From: Candidatus Rokuibacteriota bacterium
Lineage (GTDB): Bacteria; Methylomirabilota; Methylomirabilia; Rokubacteriales; CSP1-6
Direction: 5' to 3'
DNA: 64,000 bases
Assembly: GCA_016866775.1 (NCBI GenBank)
Contig: VGLJ01000001.1
Location: 1-64,000 of the forward strand
Shown: piece after piece, positions 46,685-56,507 of the stretch
How the letters are laid out: each line of letters starts with the position of its first letter
Position numbering within the stretch: position 1 is the first letter of the stretch
Translations under genes and position numbers: made by a program
Notes under the pieces: generated by a model
Database searches by the model: none
Told to the model about the DNA's origin: nothing
The model's input: only the letters and a program-made list of their open reading frames with translations

Positions 46685-47832
46685 TCCCGACGCAGGCGAT
46701 CGACGACCGAGGGCAGGAGCTCGAGGACATGGTCGACCTCGGCTCGAGTCGTCGGCGCCCCGAGGCTCAGACGGACCGCGGTGTGGGCGATCTCGGGACT
46801 CCGGCCGATCGCCAGAAGCACGTGGGACGGATCCTGGGAGCCGGCGTGACAGGCTGATCCGCTCGACGCGTAGACGTCTTCTCGTTCCAGCTCGAGCAGG
46901 ATGGTCTCGCCTTGCACGTCGCGGAAGCAAAAGTTGGCGTTGGTTGGCAGGCGACGCTCCCGGTCGCCGTTGAGGAGCGCGCCGGGCACCGTCGCCTCGA
47001 TGCCTTCGACCAGACGATCACGCAGCACGGCCAGGCGCGCGCAGGTCTCGGGGCGGTGCGCCTCGACCAGCTCGAGCGCGGCGCCACAGGCGACGATGCC
47101 GGCCACGTTCTCGGTGCCCGCCCGTCGCTGCCGTTCCTGATCTCCCCCGTGAATCAAGGGCGCGAGCGCAGTGCCGCGCCGGACATAGAGGATGCCGACG
47201 CCCTTCGGGGCGTAGAACTTGTGGGCGGAGAGCGAGAGCAGATCGACGCCGAGGCGGTCGACGTCGAGATCGAGAAACCCGGCCGCCTGCACGGCATCGG
47301 TGTGCATCAAGGCCCCACGGTCCCTGACGAGCCGCGCGATGTCGGCGATGGGCTGGAGGGTCCCGATCTCGTTGTTCGCGAGCATGACGCTCACGAGGAA
47401 CGTGTCGGGCCGGAGGGCCGCCCCGACGGCGGCAGGGTCGACGATCCCCTGCTCGCCGACGGGCACATAGGTCACGTCCACGCCGAAGTGTTCCTGAAGA
47501 TCGCGGGCCGCGCCCAGGATGGCGCTGTGCTCGATCGTCGTGGTGACGAGGTGTCGCTTGCCCCGCCGGGCCAGCGCCGCGCCCTTGAGCGCGAGGTTAT
47601 CGCTTTCGGAGCCCCCGCTGGTGAAAACGACCTCGTCGTCGTGGCAGCCGAGCGCTCCGGCCGCCTGAGCCCGTGCCCGCTCGACCGCCGCGGCGGCGCG
47701 CCGGCCGGGCGGAGAGAGGCTCGAGGGATTGCCGAACTCGAGCTGCAGGTACGGCTCCATGGCCCGGCGCACGAGCGGATGCACCGGAGTGGTCGACGCG
47801 TAGTCGAGGTAGATCGGCCGGTGCGGAGTCAT
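46654..47832 (-). CDS. Cysteine desulfurase family protein (NifS/IscS-like)
   Basis: IYLDYASTTPVHPLVRRAM, FTSGGSESDNLALKG, LSLSAHKFYAPKGVGILYVRRG, SSGSACHAGSQDPSHVLLAIG. Confidence 0.96.
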   Translation of the reverse strand: MTPHRPIYLDYASTTPVHPLVRRAMEPYLQLEFGNPSSLSPPGRRAAAAVERARAQAAGALGCHDDEVVFTSGGSESDNLALKGAALARRGKRHLVTTTIEHSAILGAARDLQEHFGVDVTYVPVGEQGIVDPAAVGAALRPDTFLVSVMLANNEIGTLQPIADIARLVRDRGALMHTDAVQAAGFLDLDVDRLGVDLLSLSAHKFYAPKGVGILYVRRGTALAPLIHGGDQERQRRAGTENVAGIVACGAALELVEAHRPETCARLAVLRDRLVEGIEATVPGALLNGDRERRLPTNANFCFRDVQGETILLELEREDVYASSGSACHAGSQDPSHVLLAIGRSPEIAHTAVRLSLGAPTTRAEVDHVLELLPSVVDRLRRDHRSLSFTSS

Positions 47833-47845
47833 CGCGTGAGCGTCC

Positions 47846-48730
47846 TCACTCGACGTCGATCTCGAGACTGAGGTCGAGGGCTTTCGCCGAGTGTGTCAGC
47901 GCGCCGGACGAGATCAGATCCACGCCGGTCTCGGCCCGCTCGCGCACCGTCTCGAGGCTGACCGTCCCCGAGCACTCGGTGAGCGCTCGCCCGCCGATCC
48001 GCCGGACGGCTTCGCGCATGTCCGCGTTGGACATGTTGTCGAGGAGGACGACGTCCGCGCCGCCGGCGAGCGCGGCGTCGATCTGGTCGAGCGTGGTCAC
48101 CTCCACCTCGACCGTCATCGTGTGCGGGATGCGCTGCTTCATCGAGCGGATGGCGGCGGCGAGATCGAGGCCCCGCGCGCGCAGCGCCGCGAGGTGGTTG
48201 TCCTTGAGGAGCACGCCGTCGGACAGATTGAAGCGATGGTTGTATCCGCCGCCGACTCGCACCGCGTACTTCTCCAGCAGCCGCAACCCCGGCGACGTCT
48301 TCCGTGTGTCGATCAGCTTGGTCGGGAGCCCCTGGAGACGAGCGACGAACGCGGCGGTCATGGTGGCGATCCCGCTCAGGCGCTGCACGAAGTTCAAGGC
48401 CGTGCGCTCGGCGGTGAGCAGCGCGCGCGTCGGTCCCTCGAGACGCGCGGCGACGGCGCCGCGCTTGATCGTCGCGCCGTCCGGCAGCAGGAGGTCGACG
48501 GTGGTGGCCGCGCTCACCAGCGCGAACGTCTCCGCGAACACGCGGCCGCCGCAGAGGACCCCCTCCGTCTTCGCGAGCAGCACGCCGCGCGACCACTGAT
48601 CGGCCGGCACGCTGTTGTCGGTCGTCACGTCGCCCCAGCTCACGTCTTCGTCGAGCGCCCGCTGGATGATCGTGTGCACGTGCCGGAGCGGCGGGTGGAC
48701 GTGCTCCCGCTCGGTCATGAGCCCGTTCAT
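47846..48730 (-). CDS. nadC: Carboxylating nicotinate-nucleotide diphosphorylase
   Basis: ALDEDVSWGDVTTD, AERTALNFVQRLSGIATMTAAFV, DTRKTSPGLRLLEKYAVRVGGGYNHRFNLSDGVLLKDNHL. Confidence 0.96.
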   Translation of the reverse strand: MNGLMTEREHVHPPLRHVHTIIQRALDEDVSWGDVTTDNSVPADQWSRGVLLAKTEGVLCGGRVFAETFALVSAATTVDLLLPDGATIKRGAVAARLEGPTRALLTAERTALNFVQRLSGIATMTAAFVARLQGLPTKLIDTRKTSPGLRLLEKYAVRVGGGYNHRFNLSDGVLLKDNHLAALRARGLDLAAAIRSMKQRIPHTMTVEVEVTTLDQIDAALAGGADVVLLDNMSNADMREAVRRIGGRALTECSGTVSLETVRERAETGVDLISSGALTHSAKALDLSLEIDVE

Positions 48731-50022
48731 GAAGCCACCTCCGTTGCGATACGAGGCTGCGTGGCGTGGCCGGGAAGCGAAAGCATGCGGTCGAGCGCGA
48801 CTTTCGCCGCCGCCTTCACCCGATCGGAGACGATGATCTCGTTCAGCACGTGGCCTTCGACGAGCGCCTCCAGCACCCATGCGAGATACGCCGGGTGGAT
48901 GCGGTACATGGTCGAGCAGGGACAGATCACCGGATCGAGGCAGAAGATCAGCTTGTCCGGGTGATCGGCGGCGAGCCGGTTCACCATGTTGATCTCGGTG
49001 CCGACCGCCCACCGGCTCCCGGGCGGCGCCGACGAGATCGTCTCGAGGATCAACTCCGTGGACCCGTCGATATCCGCCGCCGCGACGACCTCGCGCCGGC
49101 ACTCCGGGTGGACGATGACGCGGATCCCGGGATGATTGCGCCGCGCCTCGGCGACCTGCGCCACCGTGAAGCGCGCGTGCACCGAGCACCAGCCGCGCCA
49201 GAGGATCAGGCGGGCCCGGCGCAGCGCATCGGCGGAGTTGCCGCCCAGCGGCCGGCGGGGATCCCAGACGACCATCGCGTCGTCCGGGATGCCGAGCTTC
49301 ACGCCGGTGTTGCGCCCCAGGTGCTCGTCAGGGAAGAAGAGCACGCGCTCGCCGCGGGCGAAGGCCCACTGCACCACTCGCGTCGCGTTGGACGAGGTGC
49401 AGACCACGCCGCCCCGCTCGCCACAGAACGCCTTGAGCGCCGCCGAGGAGTTCATGTACGTGACGGGAATGACGTCGGACACGAGCGCCTCGGCGAGCTG
49501 CGTCCAGCACAACGCGACCTGCGCCGCGTCGGCCATGTCGGCCATCGAGCAGCCGGCAGCGAGGTTCGGCAGGATCACGCGCTGGCGATCGGCCGCGAGG
49601 ATATCGGCGCTCTCGGCCATGAAGTGCACGCCGCAGAACACGATGGAGTCCGCTTCCGTGCGCGCCGCGGCCTGCTGCGAGAGCTTGAAGGAGTCTCCGC
49701 GGAAGTCGGCCCAGCGGATGATCTCGTCACGCTGGTAGTGGTGGCCGAGGATCACCAGCCGCGAGCCGAGCGTTGCCTTCGCGGCGCCGATGCGGTCCGC
49801 GAGCTCCGCCTCCGACATCTGACGGTAGCGTTCGGGGATCTCCGTTTGCACCGGAGCCGCCGGAGGGATCGCGTCCCACTGACTGGCTCCCGCCCCGTAG
49901 CGCGGTGCCCGCGACTCTCCCGATCGAGCGTCGTACGCCCAGGGATCCCACGTCAGCTCGCTCGTGCACAAGTCGCGAGCCGGTGTCGCCTTGATTCGTG
50001 CCACGACTGAACGCTCGCTCAT
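48727..50022 (-). CDS. nadA: Quinolinate synthase
   Basis: LVILGHHYQRDEIIRWADFRGDSFKLSQQAA, CGVHFMAESADILAADRQRVILPNLAAGCSMADM, VHPECRREVV, CLDPVICPCSTMYRIHPAYLAWVLE. Confidence 0.97.
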   Translation of the reverse strand: MSERSVVARIKATPARDLCTSELTWDPWAYDARSGESRAPRYGAGASQWDAIPPAAPVQTEIPERYRQMSEAELADRIGAAKATLGSRLVILGHHYQRDEIIRWADFRGDSFKLSQQAAARTEADSIVFCGVHFMAESADILAADRQRVILPNLAAGCSMADMADAAQVALCWTQLAEALVSDVIPVTYMNSSAALKAFCGERGGVVCTSSNATRVVQWAFARGERVLFFPDEHLGRNTGVKLGIPDDAMVVWDPRRPLGGNSADALRRARLILWRGWCSVHARFTVAQVAEARRNHPGIRVIVHPECRREVVAAADIDGSTELILETISSAPPGSRWAVGTEINMVNRLAADHPDKLIFCLDPVICPCSTMYRIHPAYLAWVLEALVEGHVLNEIIVSDRVKAAAKVALDRMLSLPGHATQPRIATEVAS

Positions 50023-50102
50023 CGGACGTTCCTCCGCCTGCAGTTAGGGTCTAGACAACCTTTACTCGGCCGCGACATGTTGCTCGCATCCTCAGCCGGT
50101 CC

Positions 50103-50882
50103 TCAGCGCGCGTGAGAGGGGTGGGAGATCAGGCCCGCGGTGGCCCTGAGCGGCCTCCGCGGCCGCACGGTCTTGATGAAGGTCGTCGGATTCTTGGCAC
50201 AGCGATAGAGCGCCGGCGGGCGGTGCCGCCCGCCGACGACAACCTCTCCGGTCGGCACGATCGTCCCCGTCGCCTCGACGCGGCGACGGAAGTTCGTCGG
50301 GTCGATGCGGCGCCCCCGGATGACCTGGTAGACGGCGCGCAGCTGCGCCATCGTGAACGACGGCGGCAGGAACTGGAACGCCACGTGGGCGTACTCGACT
50401 TTGGCGCGCAACCGCTGCAGGCCGTAGTGCAGGATCTCGTCGTTGTCGAAGGCGAGCTCGGCCGGCACGGCGTCGACGGGGAACCACGCGGCTTCCATCG
50501 TCTTGCGTCCCGCGGAGATCTCGGCGTCGTCGGTGCGGACAAGCGCGTAGTACGCGACGACCGCGGCCTCGAGCTGGCGTGAGGCATCGCAGAGCTCGAA
50601 GGTGTAGAGCTGCTCGAGATAGGAAGCGCGCAGTGCGGTCTTCTCGGCGAGCTGTCGCCACGCCGCCTCGTCGAGCGCCTCGTGCCCCCAGAGCTTGCCG
50701 CCCGGGAGCGACCAGTGCCCCGCGAACGGCGGGACGCCACGCCGGACCAGGAGCACTTGCAGGCGCGGCCGGCCCGCGCCGTCGGGGCGGATGCTGAAGA
50801 TCACGACGGCGACGACCACCGACGCCTCGACGCCGGAGGGCCGAGAGACCTTCAGCGAAAGCCGGTCGCCTTCAGTCTTCAT
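50103..50882 (-). CDS. NUDIX-related regulator (NrtR-like) with degenerate Nudix box
   Basis: N-terminal Nudix fold (LLVRRGVPPFAGHWSLPGGKLWGHEALDEAAWRQLAEKTAL) and C-terminal winged-helix-like segment (FTMAQLRAVYQVIRGRRIDPTNFRRRVEATGTI). Adjacent to nadA/nadC. Confidence 0.85.
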   Translation of the reverse strand: MKTEGDRLSLKVSRPSGVEASVVVAVVIFSIRPDGAGRPRLQVLLVRRGVPPFAGHWSLPGGKLWGHEALDEAAWRQLAEKTALRASYLEQLYTFELCDASRQLEAAVVAYYALVRTDDAEISAGRKTMEAAWFPVDAVPAELAFDNDEILHYGLQRLRAKVEYAHVAFQFLPPSFTMAQLRAVYQVIRGRRIDPTNFRRRVEATGTIVPTGEVVVGGRHRPPALYRCAKNPTTFIKTVRPRRPLRATAGLISHPSHAR

Positions 50883-50955
50883 CGTTCTTGCTTAAGGTCG
50901 ATGGAACCATAACAAGGCCCGGGCGACTCCGCAAGCCCCTCCCTGCGGGTCGTCC

Positions 50956-51801
50956 TCACGTCTGCCGGCGCAGGCGCGGGTCGAGCAGGTCGCGGAGGCC
51001 GTCGCCGAGCAGGTTGATGCCGAGCACCGTGACGAGAATCGCGAGGCCCGGGAAGACCGCGATCCACCCGGCGACGGTCAGGTAGTCGCGGCCTTCGGCG
51101 AGCATGCGGCCCCACGTCGGCGTCGGCGGCGGCACGCCGAGGCCCAGGAACGACAGCGCGGACTCCATGAGGATCACGCGCGCGACCTCGAGCGTCCAGA
51201 TCACGAGAATCGGCGGCAGCACGTTCGGCAGCACGTGGCGGGCGACGATCCGGATGTCGTGCGCACCGAGCGCGCGCACGGCCTGCACGAACTCCCGCTC
51301 GCGCAGCGCGAGGCTCAGCCCGCGCAGCACGCGCGCGTAGATCATCCACGTGGTGATCGACATCACGATGACGAGGTTGCGCAGGCTCGGGCCGAGGATC
51401 GCCACCACCGCGAGCGCGAGCAGGATCAGCGGGAACGCGAGGTTCAGGTCCACGACCCGCATGATGATCGCGTCCACGCGCCCGCCGAGGTAGCCGGCGA
51501 CGAGTCCGGCCACCACGCCGACCATCGCGCCGAGCAGCGCGGCGAGCACGCTGATCGTCAGCGAGATCTGGGCGCCGTACACGAGACGCGAGTAGACGTC
51601 GCGCCCCAGGTGGTCGGTGCCGAGCGGGTGGCGCAGCGAGCCCTCGTCCCACCAGAACGGCGGTTTGAGGACGACGGTGAGGTCCTGATCGATCGGATCG
51701 GACGTCGCGAGCAACGGGGCGCCGAGCGCGGCCACGCAGACGAGCCCCACGATCACCGCACCGACCGTGACGAGCGGACTCTTGCCGGCGAGCGCGCGCA
51801 C
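50956..51801 (-). CDS. ABC transporter permease (OppC-like)
   Basis: TM-rich; HPLGTDHLGRDVYSRLVYGAQISLTISVLA; EFVQAVRALGAHDIRIVARHVLPNVLPPILV. Confidence 0.95.
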   Translation of the reverse strand: MRALAGKSPLVTVGAVIVGLVCVAALGAPLLATSDPIDQDLTVVLKPPFWWDEGSLRHPLGTDHLGRDVYSRLVYGAQISLTISVLAALLGAMVGVVAGLVAGYLGGRVDAIIMRVVDLNLAFPLILLALAVVAILGPSLRNLVIVMSITTWMIYARVLRGLSLALREREFVQAVRALGAHDIRIVARHVLPNVLPPILVIWTLEVARVILMESALSFLGLGVPPPTPTWGRMLAEGRDYLTVAGWIAVFPGLAILVTVLGINLLGDGLRDLLDPRLRRQT

Positions 51802-52718
51802 TACGCGAGGCGGATGCGGGGGTCGAGCCAGACGTAGAGCAGATCGACCACCAGGTTGATGAGGACGACCGCCGTCGCGAGGATGAACACGGAGGCCTGC
51901 ACCACCGGATAGTCGCGGTTCAGGATCGCCTGGATCGTGAACAGGCCCACGCCCGGCCACGTGAAGATGGTCTCGATCACGACCGCGCCGCCGAGGATGT
52001 AGCCGAACTGCAGCCCCACCACCGTGACGAGCGGGATCAGCGCGTTCGGCACGGCGTGGCGCATGACGACGAGGAGCTCGCGCAGCCCCTTGCCGCGCGC
52101 CGTCCGCACGTAATCCTCGGAGAGGACTTCGATCACCGCGGTGCGCACGAGGCGCGTCAGCAACGCCATCAGGTTGATCGCGATCGCGGTGGCCGGCATC
52201 ACCACGTGCGTCCACTCCCCGCGTCCCGACGTCGGCAGCACGCCCCACGACACGGCGAAGAGCAGGATCATCATGATCGCCAGCCAGAAGTTCGGCACCG
52301 ACTGGCCGAGCAGCGCCACGCCCATCGCGACGAGGTCCATGGCGCGACCGCGATGCGTCGCGGCCACCACGCCCAGCGGCACCGCGAGCACGATCGCGAG
52401 GAGCATCGCGGTCACGGTGAGCTGCAGCGTCGCCGGCAGGCGCGCAGCGATCAGCGGAAGCGACGACTGGCCGTGACGCAGCGAGACGCCGAAGTCACCC
52501 TGCACCGCGCGGCGCAGGAAGCGCCAGTACTGCACGGTGAGCGGGTCGTCGAAGCCCCACTCGGCGCGGAACTGCGCGATCTGTACCGCGGTGGCGCCCG
52601 GCGGCAACATGATCTCCGCCGGGTCGCCGGTGAGGAACGTCAGGAGAAACGAGACGACGGACACGGCGAACACGACGAGGACCGCCGTGACGATCCTCGT
52701 CGCGATGTAGCGCCGCAT
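51801..52718 (-). CDS. ABC transporter permease (OppB-like)
   Basis: MRRYIATRIVTAVLVVFAVSVVSFLLTFLTGDPAEIMLP; EDYVRTARGKGLRELLVVMRHAVPNALIPLVTVVGLQ. Confidence 0.96.
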   Translation of the reverse strand: MRRYIATRIVTAVLVVFAVSVVSFLLTFLTGDPAEIMLPPGATAVQIAQFRAEWGFDDPLTVQYWRFLRRAVQGDFGVSLRHGQSSLPLIAARLPATLQLTVTAMLLAIVLAVPLGVVAATHRGRAMDLVAMGVALLGQSVPNFWLAIMMILLFAVSWGVLPTSGRGEWTHVVMPATAIAINLMALLTRLVRTAVIEVLSEDYVRTARGKGLRELLVVMRHAVPNALIPLVTVVGLQFGYILGGAVVIETIFTWPGVGLFTIQAILNRDYPVVQASVFILATAVVLINLVVDLLYVWLDPRIRLA

Positions 52719-52731
52719 GACCGCCGGGCGA

Positions 52732-54234
52732 TCACCCCTTGATGCCGAGCGGATAGAGCCACTGCGTCTCGTCCGGCCGCGGCGCGTAGTCGATGCGCGT
52801 GCTCATCCCGAACGCCGCGTCGGCCTGGAAGAGGAAGATGAACGGCGCCTCGTCCTTGATGAGCCGCTGCACGTCGCCGTAGAGCTGCGCGCGCCGCGCG
52901 CGGTCGTCGGTCGCCTCGATGCGCGTCAGCATCTCGTCGAGCTTCGGGTTCTTGTAGTGCATGCCGAGGCCGCCCTGCGTCAGCCAGCGGATGACCCACG
53001 ACGGCTCGAGGTACGAGTTGCCGATGCTGTAGATGAACAGCGGCGCCGTCGTGTTGGAGACCCGGCGCGGCCCGAAGGCGGAGAACTCGAAGACGTTCTG
53101 CTTGACCCGGAGGCCGACCTTCTGCAGATAGCCGACGATCGCCTCGGCGGGCTTCGCGTGATCCGCGATGCTGCCGGTGAAGCTGTCGAACTCGACGTCG
53201 AGGCCGTTCGGGAAGCCGGCTTCGGCGAGCAGCGCCTTCGCGCGGTTCGGATCGTACGCGTAGGGCGGCACGCCCGCGTCGTAGCCGAGCGCGTTCTTGT
53301 CGACGACGGTGGCGAGCCGCGTGCCGTGGCCGAAATAGAGGCTGCGGAGGATCGCGTTGACGTCCACCGCGTGGTTCAACGCCTGACGGACCTTCACGTT
53401 GTCGAAGGGCGGCTTCCGCACGTCGATCGTCACGTGGAAGATGCGCGGCGCGGGGATCGTCTTGATCGCGAGCTTCGCGTTGCGCTTGAGCTCCTCGATC
53501 CGCACGTGCGGGATCGGCGCGATCATGTCGACCTCGCCGGCCTGCAGCGCGGCGATGCGCGCCGCGTCCTCGAGGATCGGCCGGACGACGATCGTCTTCA
53601 CCTTCGGGGCGCCGCGCCAGTACTGCTCGTTCGCCTCGAGCACCAGCCGCTCGTTCTTCGCCCAGGACACGAGCTTGAACGGGCCCGTTCCGTTCGGCTT
53701 CGTCGCGATGCCTTCCTTGCCGACGGCGTTGGTGTGCTTCGGCGAGAGCATCAACCCGAAGAGCTCGCCGAGGCGCACCGGGAGGAGGAAGTCCGGCGCC
53801 TTGGTCACGACGTTCACCGTGTACGGGTCGACGATCTCGGTCCGCGCGATGGTGCTGAGCTCGGAGATGATGGTCGCTTTCGTCTCCGGGTTGATCCCCC
53901 GGTCGAGCGTGAACTTCACGCACTCGGCGTTGAAGTCGTCCCCGTTGTGGAACTTGACGCCCTTGCGCAGCGCGAACTGCCACGTGGTCGGGTTGACCCT
54001 CTTCCACGACTCCGCGAGCGCCGGCACGAGGTTGCCCTGCGCATCGCGCGCCGTCAGCCCGTCGAAGACGTTGACGATGAAGATCTGGCTGTTGCGGCCG
54101 ACCGTGAGGTGCGGATCGAACGTGTTCGGCTCGGCCGCGAGCCCGATCTTCACCTCGCCCTGCGGCTTGGCGGCGACCGGCCCGGCCGCGACCGCGACGA
54201 CGACAGCAACACTGAGTGCCACGACGCGGATCAT
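52732..54234 (-). CDS. ABC transporter substrate-binding protein, family 5
   Basis: Signal peptide MIRVVALSVAVVVAVAAGPVAA; LAESWKRVNPTTWQFALRKGVKFHNGDDFNAECVKFTLDR; PPFDNVKVRQALNHAVDV. Confidence 0.95.
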   Translation of the reverse strand: MIRVVALSVAVVVAVAAGPVAAKPQGEVKIGLAAEPNTFDPHLTVGRNSQIFIVNVFDGLTARDAQGNLVPALAESWKRVNPTTWQFALRKGVKFHNGDDFNAECVKFTLDRGINPETKATIISELSTIARTEIVDPYTVNVVTKAPDFLLPVRLGELFGLMLSPKHTNAVGKEGIATKPNGTGPFKLVSWAKNERLVLEANEQYWRGAPKVKTIVVRPILEDAARIAALQAGEVDMIAPIPHVRIEELKRNAKLAIKTIPAPRIFHVTIDVRKPPFDNVKVRQALNHAVDVNAILRSLYFGHGTRLATVVDKNALGYDAGVPPYAYDPNRAKALLAEAGFPNGLDVEFDSFTGSIADHAKPAEAIVGYLQKVGLRVKQNVFEFSAFGPRRVSNTTAPLFIYSIGNSYLEPSWVIRWLTQGGLGMHYKNPKLDEMLTRIEATDDRARRAQLYGDVQRLIKDEAPFIFLFQADAAFGMSTRIDYAPRPDETQWLYPLGIKG

Positions 54235-54758
54235 CGTCGGACCTCCACGATCTTCCCCTGCTCGTCCAGGTCGAACCCCTTGTCGCGCACGGCTTGCATC
54301 ACGTCGCTGGCCCACGCGACGCGGCCCGGATCGTCGCCGCCGACGATCGCCAGCAGATGCGCCTCGTCCGCGCTGTCGTTCCGGAATCCGCGCATGATCC
54401 CGGTCGGGATCGAGATCACGTCCCACGGCCCGAGCGTGAGCTCGTTCTCGCCGTCGTCGCCCCACTGCACCGACCACGTGCCCGTCAGCACCACGAAGAC
54501 CTCGACGGTCTTGTGATTGTGCAGCCCGGTCCCCTTCTTCGGGCCGGCCTTGACGATCGACAGGTGGAAGCCCTCGACGGCCGTGATCGGCGCCCGGATC
54601 GACGCGTCCTCGGTGACGCCGCCGCCGATGATCTGAAAGATCTCGCGCTGGAACTGCGGCAGCACCGCGTCGACGAGCGGCCGGGCGCTCGGCGTCAGGT
54701 CCTTGAACCGCGCCACGCGCTTCACCATCTCGTCCTTCGTCACGACTTTCGAACCCAT
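54231..54758 (-). CDS. Cupin domain-containing protein
   Basis: GTGLHNHKTVEVFVVLTGTWSVQWGDDGENELTLGPWDVISIPTGIMRGFRN. Confidence 0.92.
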   Translation of the reverse strand: MGSKVVTKDEMVKRVARFKDLTPSARPLVDAVLPQFQREIFQIIGGGVTEDASIRAPITAVEGFHLSIVKAGPKKGTGLHNHKTVEVFVVLTGTWSVQWGDDGENELTLGPWDVISIPTGIMRGFRNDSADEAHLLAIVGGDDPGRVAWASDVMQAVRDKGFDLDEQGKIVEVRR

Positions 54759-54818
54759 GGCTTACCCTCTCGACGTTGGAATCGCAGGCGCCGACACTGT
54801 ACCGCAGGAGGAACCGCC

Positions 54819-56507
54819 ATGGCCGGAAAGCCGCGCATCGCGCACCTCGCCGGACCGAACGCCACCATCCAGAACAGTCCGCCGCTGGTCACCAGCAACA
54901 AGGCCCGCGCGAAGCACGGGCTGCCGCCGCTGACCGACGACGACGGTGGCGCGCTCCGCTTCGACGTCCTGCGCGCCCAGCGCCTGGCGGCACCGGCGAC
55001 CGTCTACGTCGAGCAGTTCAGCGCGCATCCGCTCGAGCGCGACGCCGCCGAGCTCTACGGCCCGCCCGACGGCTATCTCGACGCGAGCGGCACGTTCCAC
55101 AAGGAGCGCCGCGGCGCCGACGACACGCCGGTCTACGAAATCACGCTCCAGCCGGAGGACGGCGTGTATCCGTTGCCGTACATGGCGCGCCAGCTCGACG
55201 GGCGCCCGTGGGAGGAAGACTGCGCGCATCCGATGGCGCCGGAAGCGCGGGCGCGGCAGCCGTTCTATCCCGACGGCTCGCGCCTGTTCGAGGAGATCGA
55301 CCGCCTCGGCATCGGCGAGAAGGGCATCGGCAACCTGATCGGCTCGCGCGCGGAGGTCGACTTCTACCGCGTGGTGCCGTCATCCGGATACACGAAGGGC
55401 CTCGCGGCCAAGCTGCGGACCGACGCCGGTGACGGCGACATCGAGGCCGAAGTACGCGGGCGTGACTTCTTTCCGTATCGCCCGTACCACCTCGGCCCCG
55501 CGCCCCCGCGGCCGGCGCTGGCGCGCATCGCGAACGCGGTGCAGCGGGTGCTCGCGAGCGGACGCTACGCGGGCGCGGTGTGGACACAGGGCAGCCCGCG
55601 GATCGAGGAGACCGTCTACTGGCTGAATCTCCTCGTCGACACCACGCTGCCGATCTGCGGCAACGCCGCGCAGCGCCCGCACGGGCAGGTCAGCAACGAC
55701 GGCGACAAGAACATCGTCGACTCCGTCGACTACATCGTCTCGCGCGTGTGGGCGGACGAGGCCGGGCGCGACCGCGCGGGCGTGGTGCTCGTGCAGGACC
55801 AGCAGGTGTTCGCGGCGCGCGACGTGCAGAAAGCGGACGCGCGTCCCGGCGGCTACGTCGCCACCGGCGGGCACGGCGGGATCATCGGCGCCGCGGGATG
55901 GGACGGGCCGGCGGTCCTCACCTACATTCCGGCGACGCGCCACACGTATCAGTCACTCGTCAACCTCACGCGCCTGCCGAACGAAGTCGCCGGGCGCCTC
56001 GCGAGCGGCCCCACGCGCGTGGCGATCAAGGACGCGCACGGCGAGCTGCTCGACTCGGCCATTCCGAAAGTCACCATCGTGAAGGACGGCAACTACAACA
56101 TCGACGACTACGACGACGATCCCTCGCGCGAGGTCGACCTGCTCGCGCAGATCGATCGCAATCTGGCCGCGCATCCGCTCGCGGGGTTCGTCGTGGAAGG
56201 GCTCTCACCGTACGGCCGGCTCACGTCGGCGGTGAGAACGCGTGTCATGCGCCGCGCCGCCTATGCCGGGATGCCGGTCGTCTTGACGGGGCGCGGGAAT
56301 GCGGAGGGCTTCGTGCCGCCGCCGGCGGCGCCGTTCATCGGCGGACGGAATCTGACCGCGACGAAGGCGCGCCTGCTCCTGATGGCGTGTCTGATGAAGC
56401 TCGGCAGCCTGCCCGCGGCGGCCGATCCCGATCGCCCGACGGCGACCGAGATCGGCGCGGCGCGGCAGGCGATCGCGGCGTACCAGGAGGTGTTCGACAC
56501 TCACTGA
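54819..56507 (+). CDS. Asparaginase domain-containing protein
   Basis: IANAVQRVLASGRYAGAVWTQGSPRIEETVYWLNLLVDTTLPICGNAAQRPHGQVSNDGDKNIVDSVDYI; GGRNLTATKARLLLMACLMKLG. Confidence 0.88.
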   Translation: MAGKPRIAHLAGPNATIQNSPPLVTSNKARAKHGLPPLTDDDGGALRFDVLRAQRLAAPATVYVEQFSAHPLERDAAELYGPPDGYLDASGTFHKERRGADDTPVYEITLQPEDGVYPLPYMARQLDGRPWEEDCAHPMAPEARARQPFYPDGSRLFEEIDRLGIGEKGIGNLIGSRAEVDFYRVVPSSGYTKGLAAKLRTDAGDGDIEAEVRGRDFFPYRPYHLGPAPPRPALARIANAVQRVLASGRYAGAVWTQGSPRIEETVYWLNLLVDTTLPICGNAAQRPHGQVSNDGDKNIVDSVDYIVSRVWADEAGRDRAGVVLVQDQQVFAARDVQKADARPGGYVATGGHGGIIGAAGWDGPAVLTYIPATRHTYQSLVNLTRLPNEVAGRLASGPTRVAIKDAHGELLDSAIPKVTIVKDGNYNIDDYDDDPSREVDLLAQIDRNLAAHPLAGFVVEGLSPYGRLTSAVRTRVMRRAAYAGMPVVLTGRGNAEGFVPPPAAPFIGGRNLTATKARLLLMACLMKLGSLPAAADPDRPTATEIGAARQAIAAYQEVFDTH

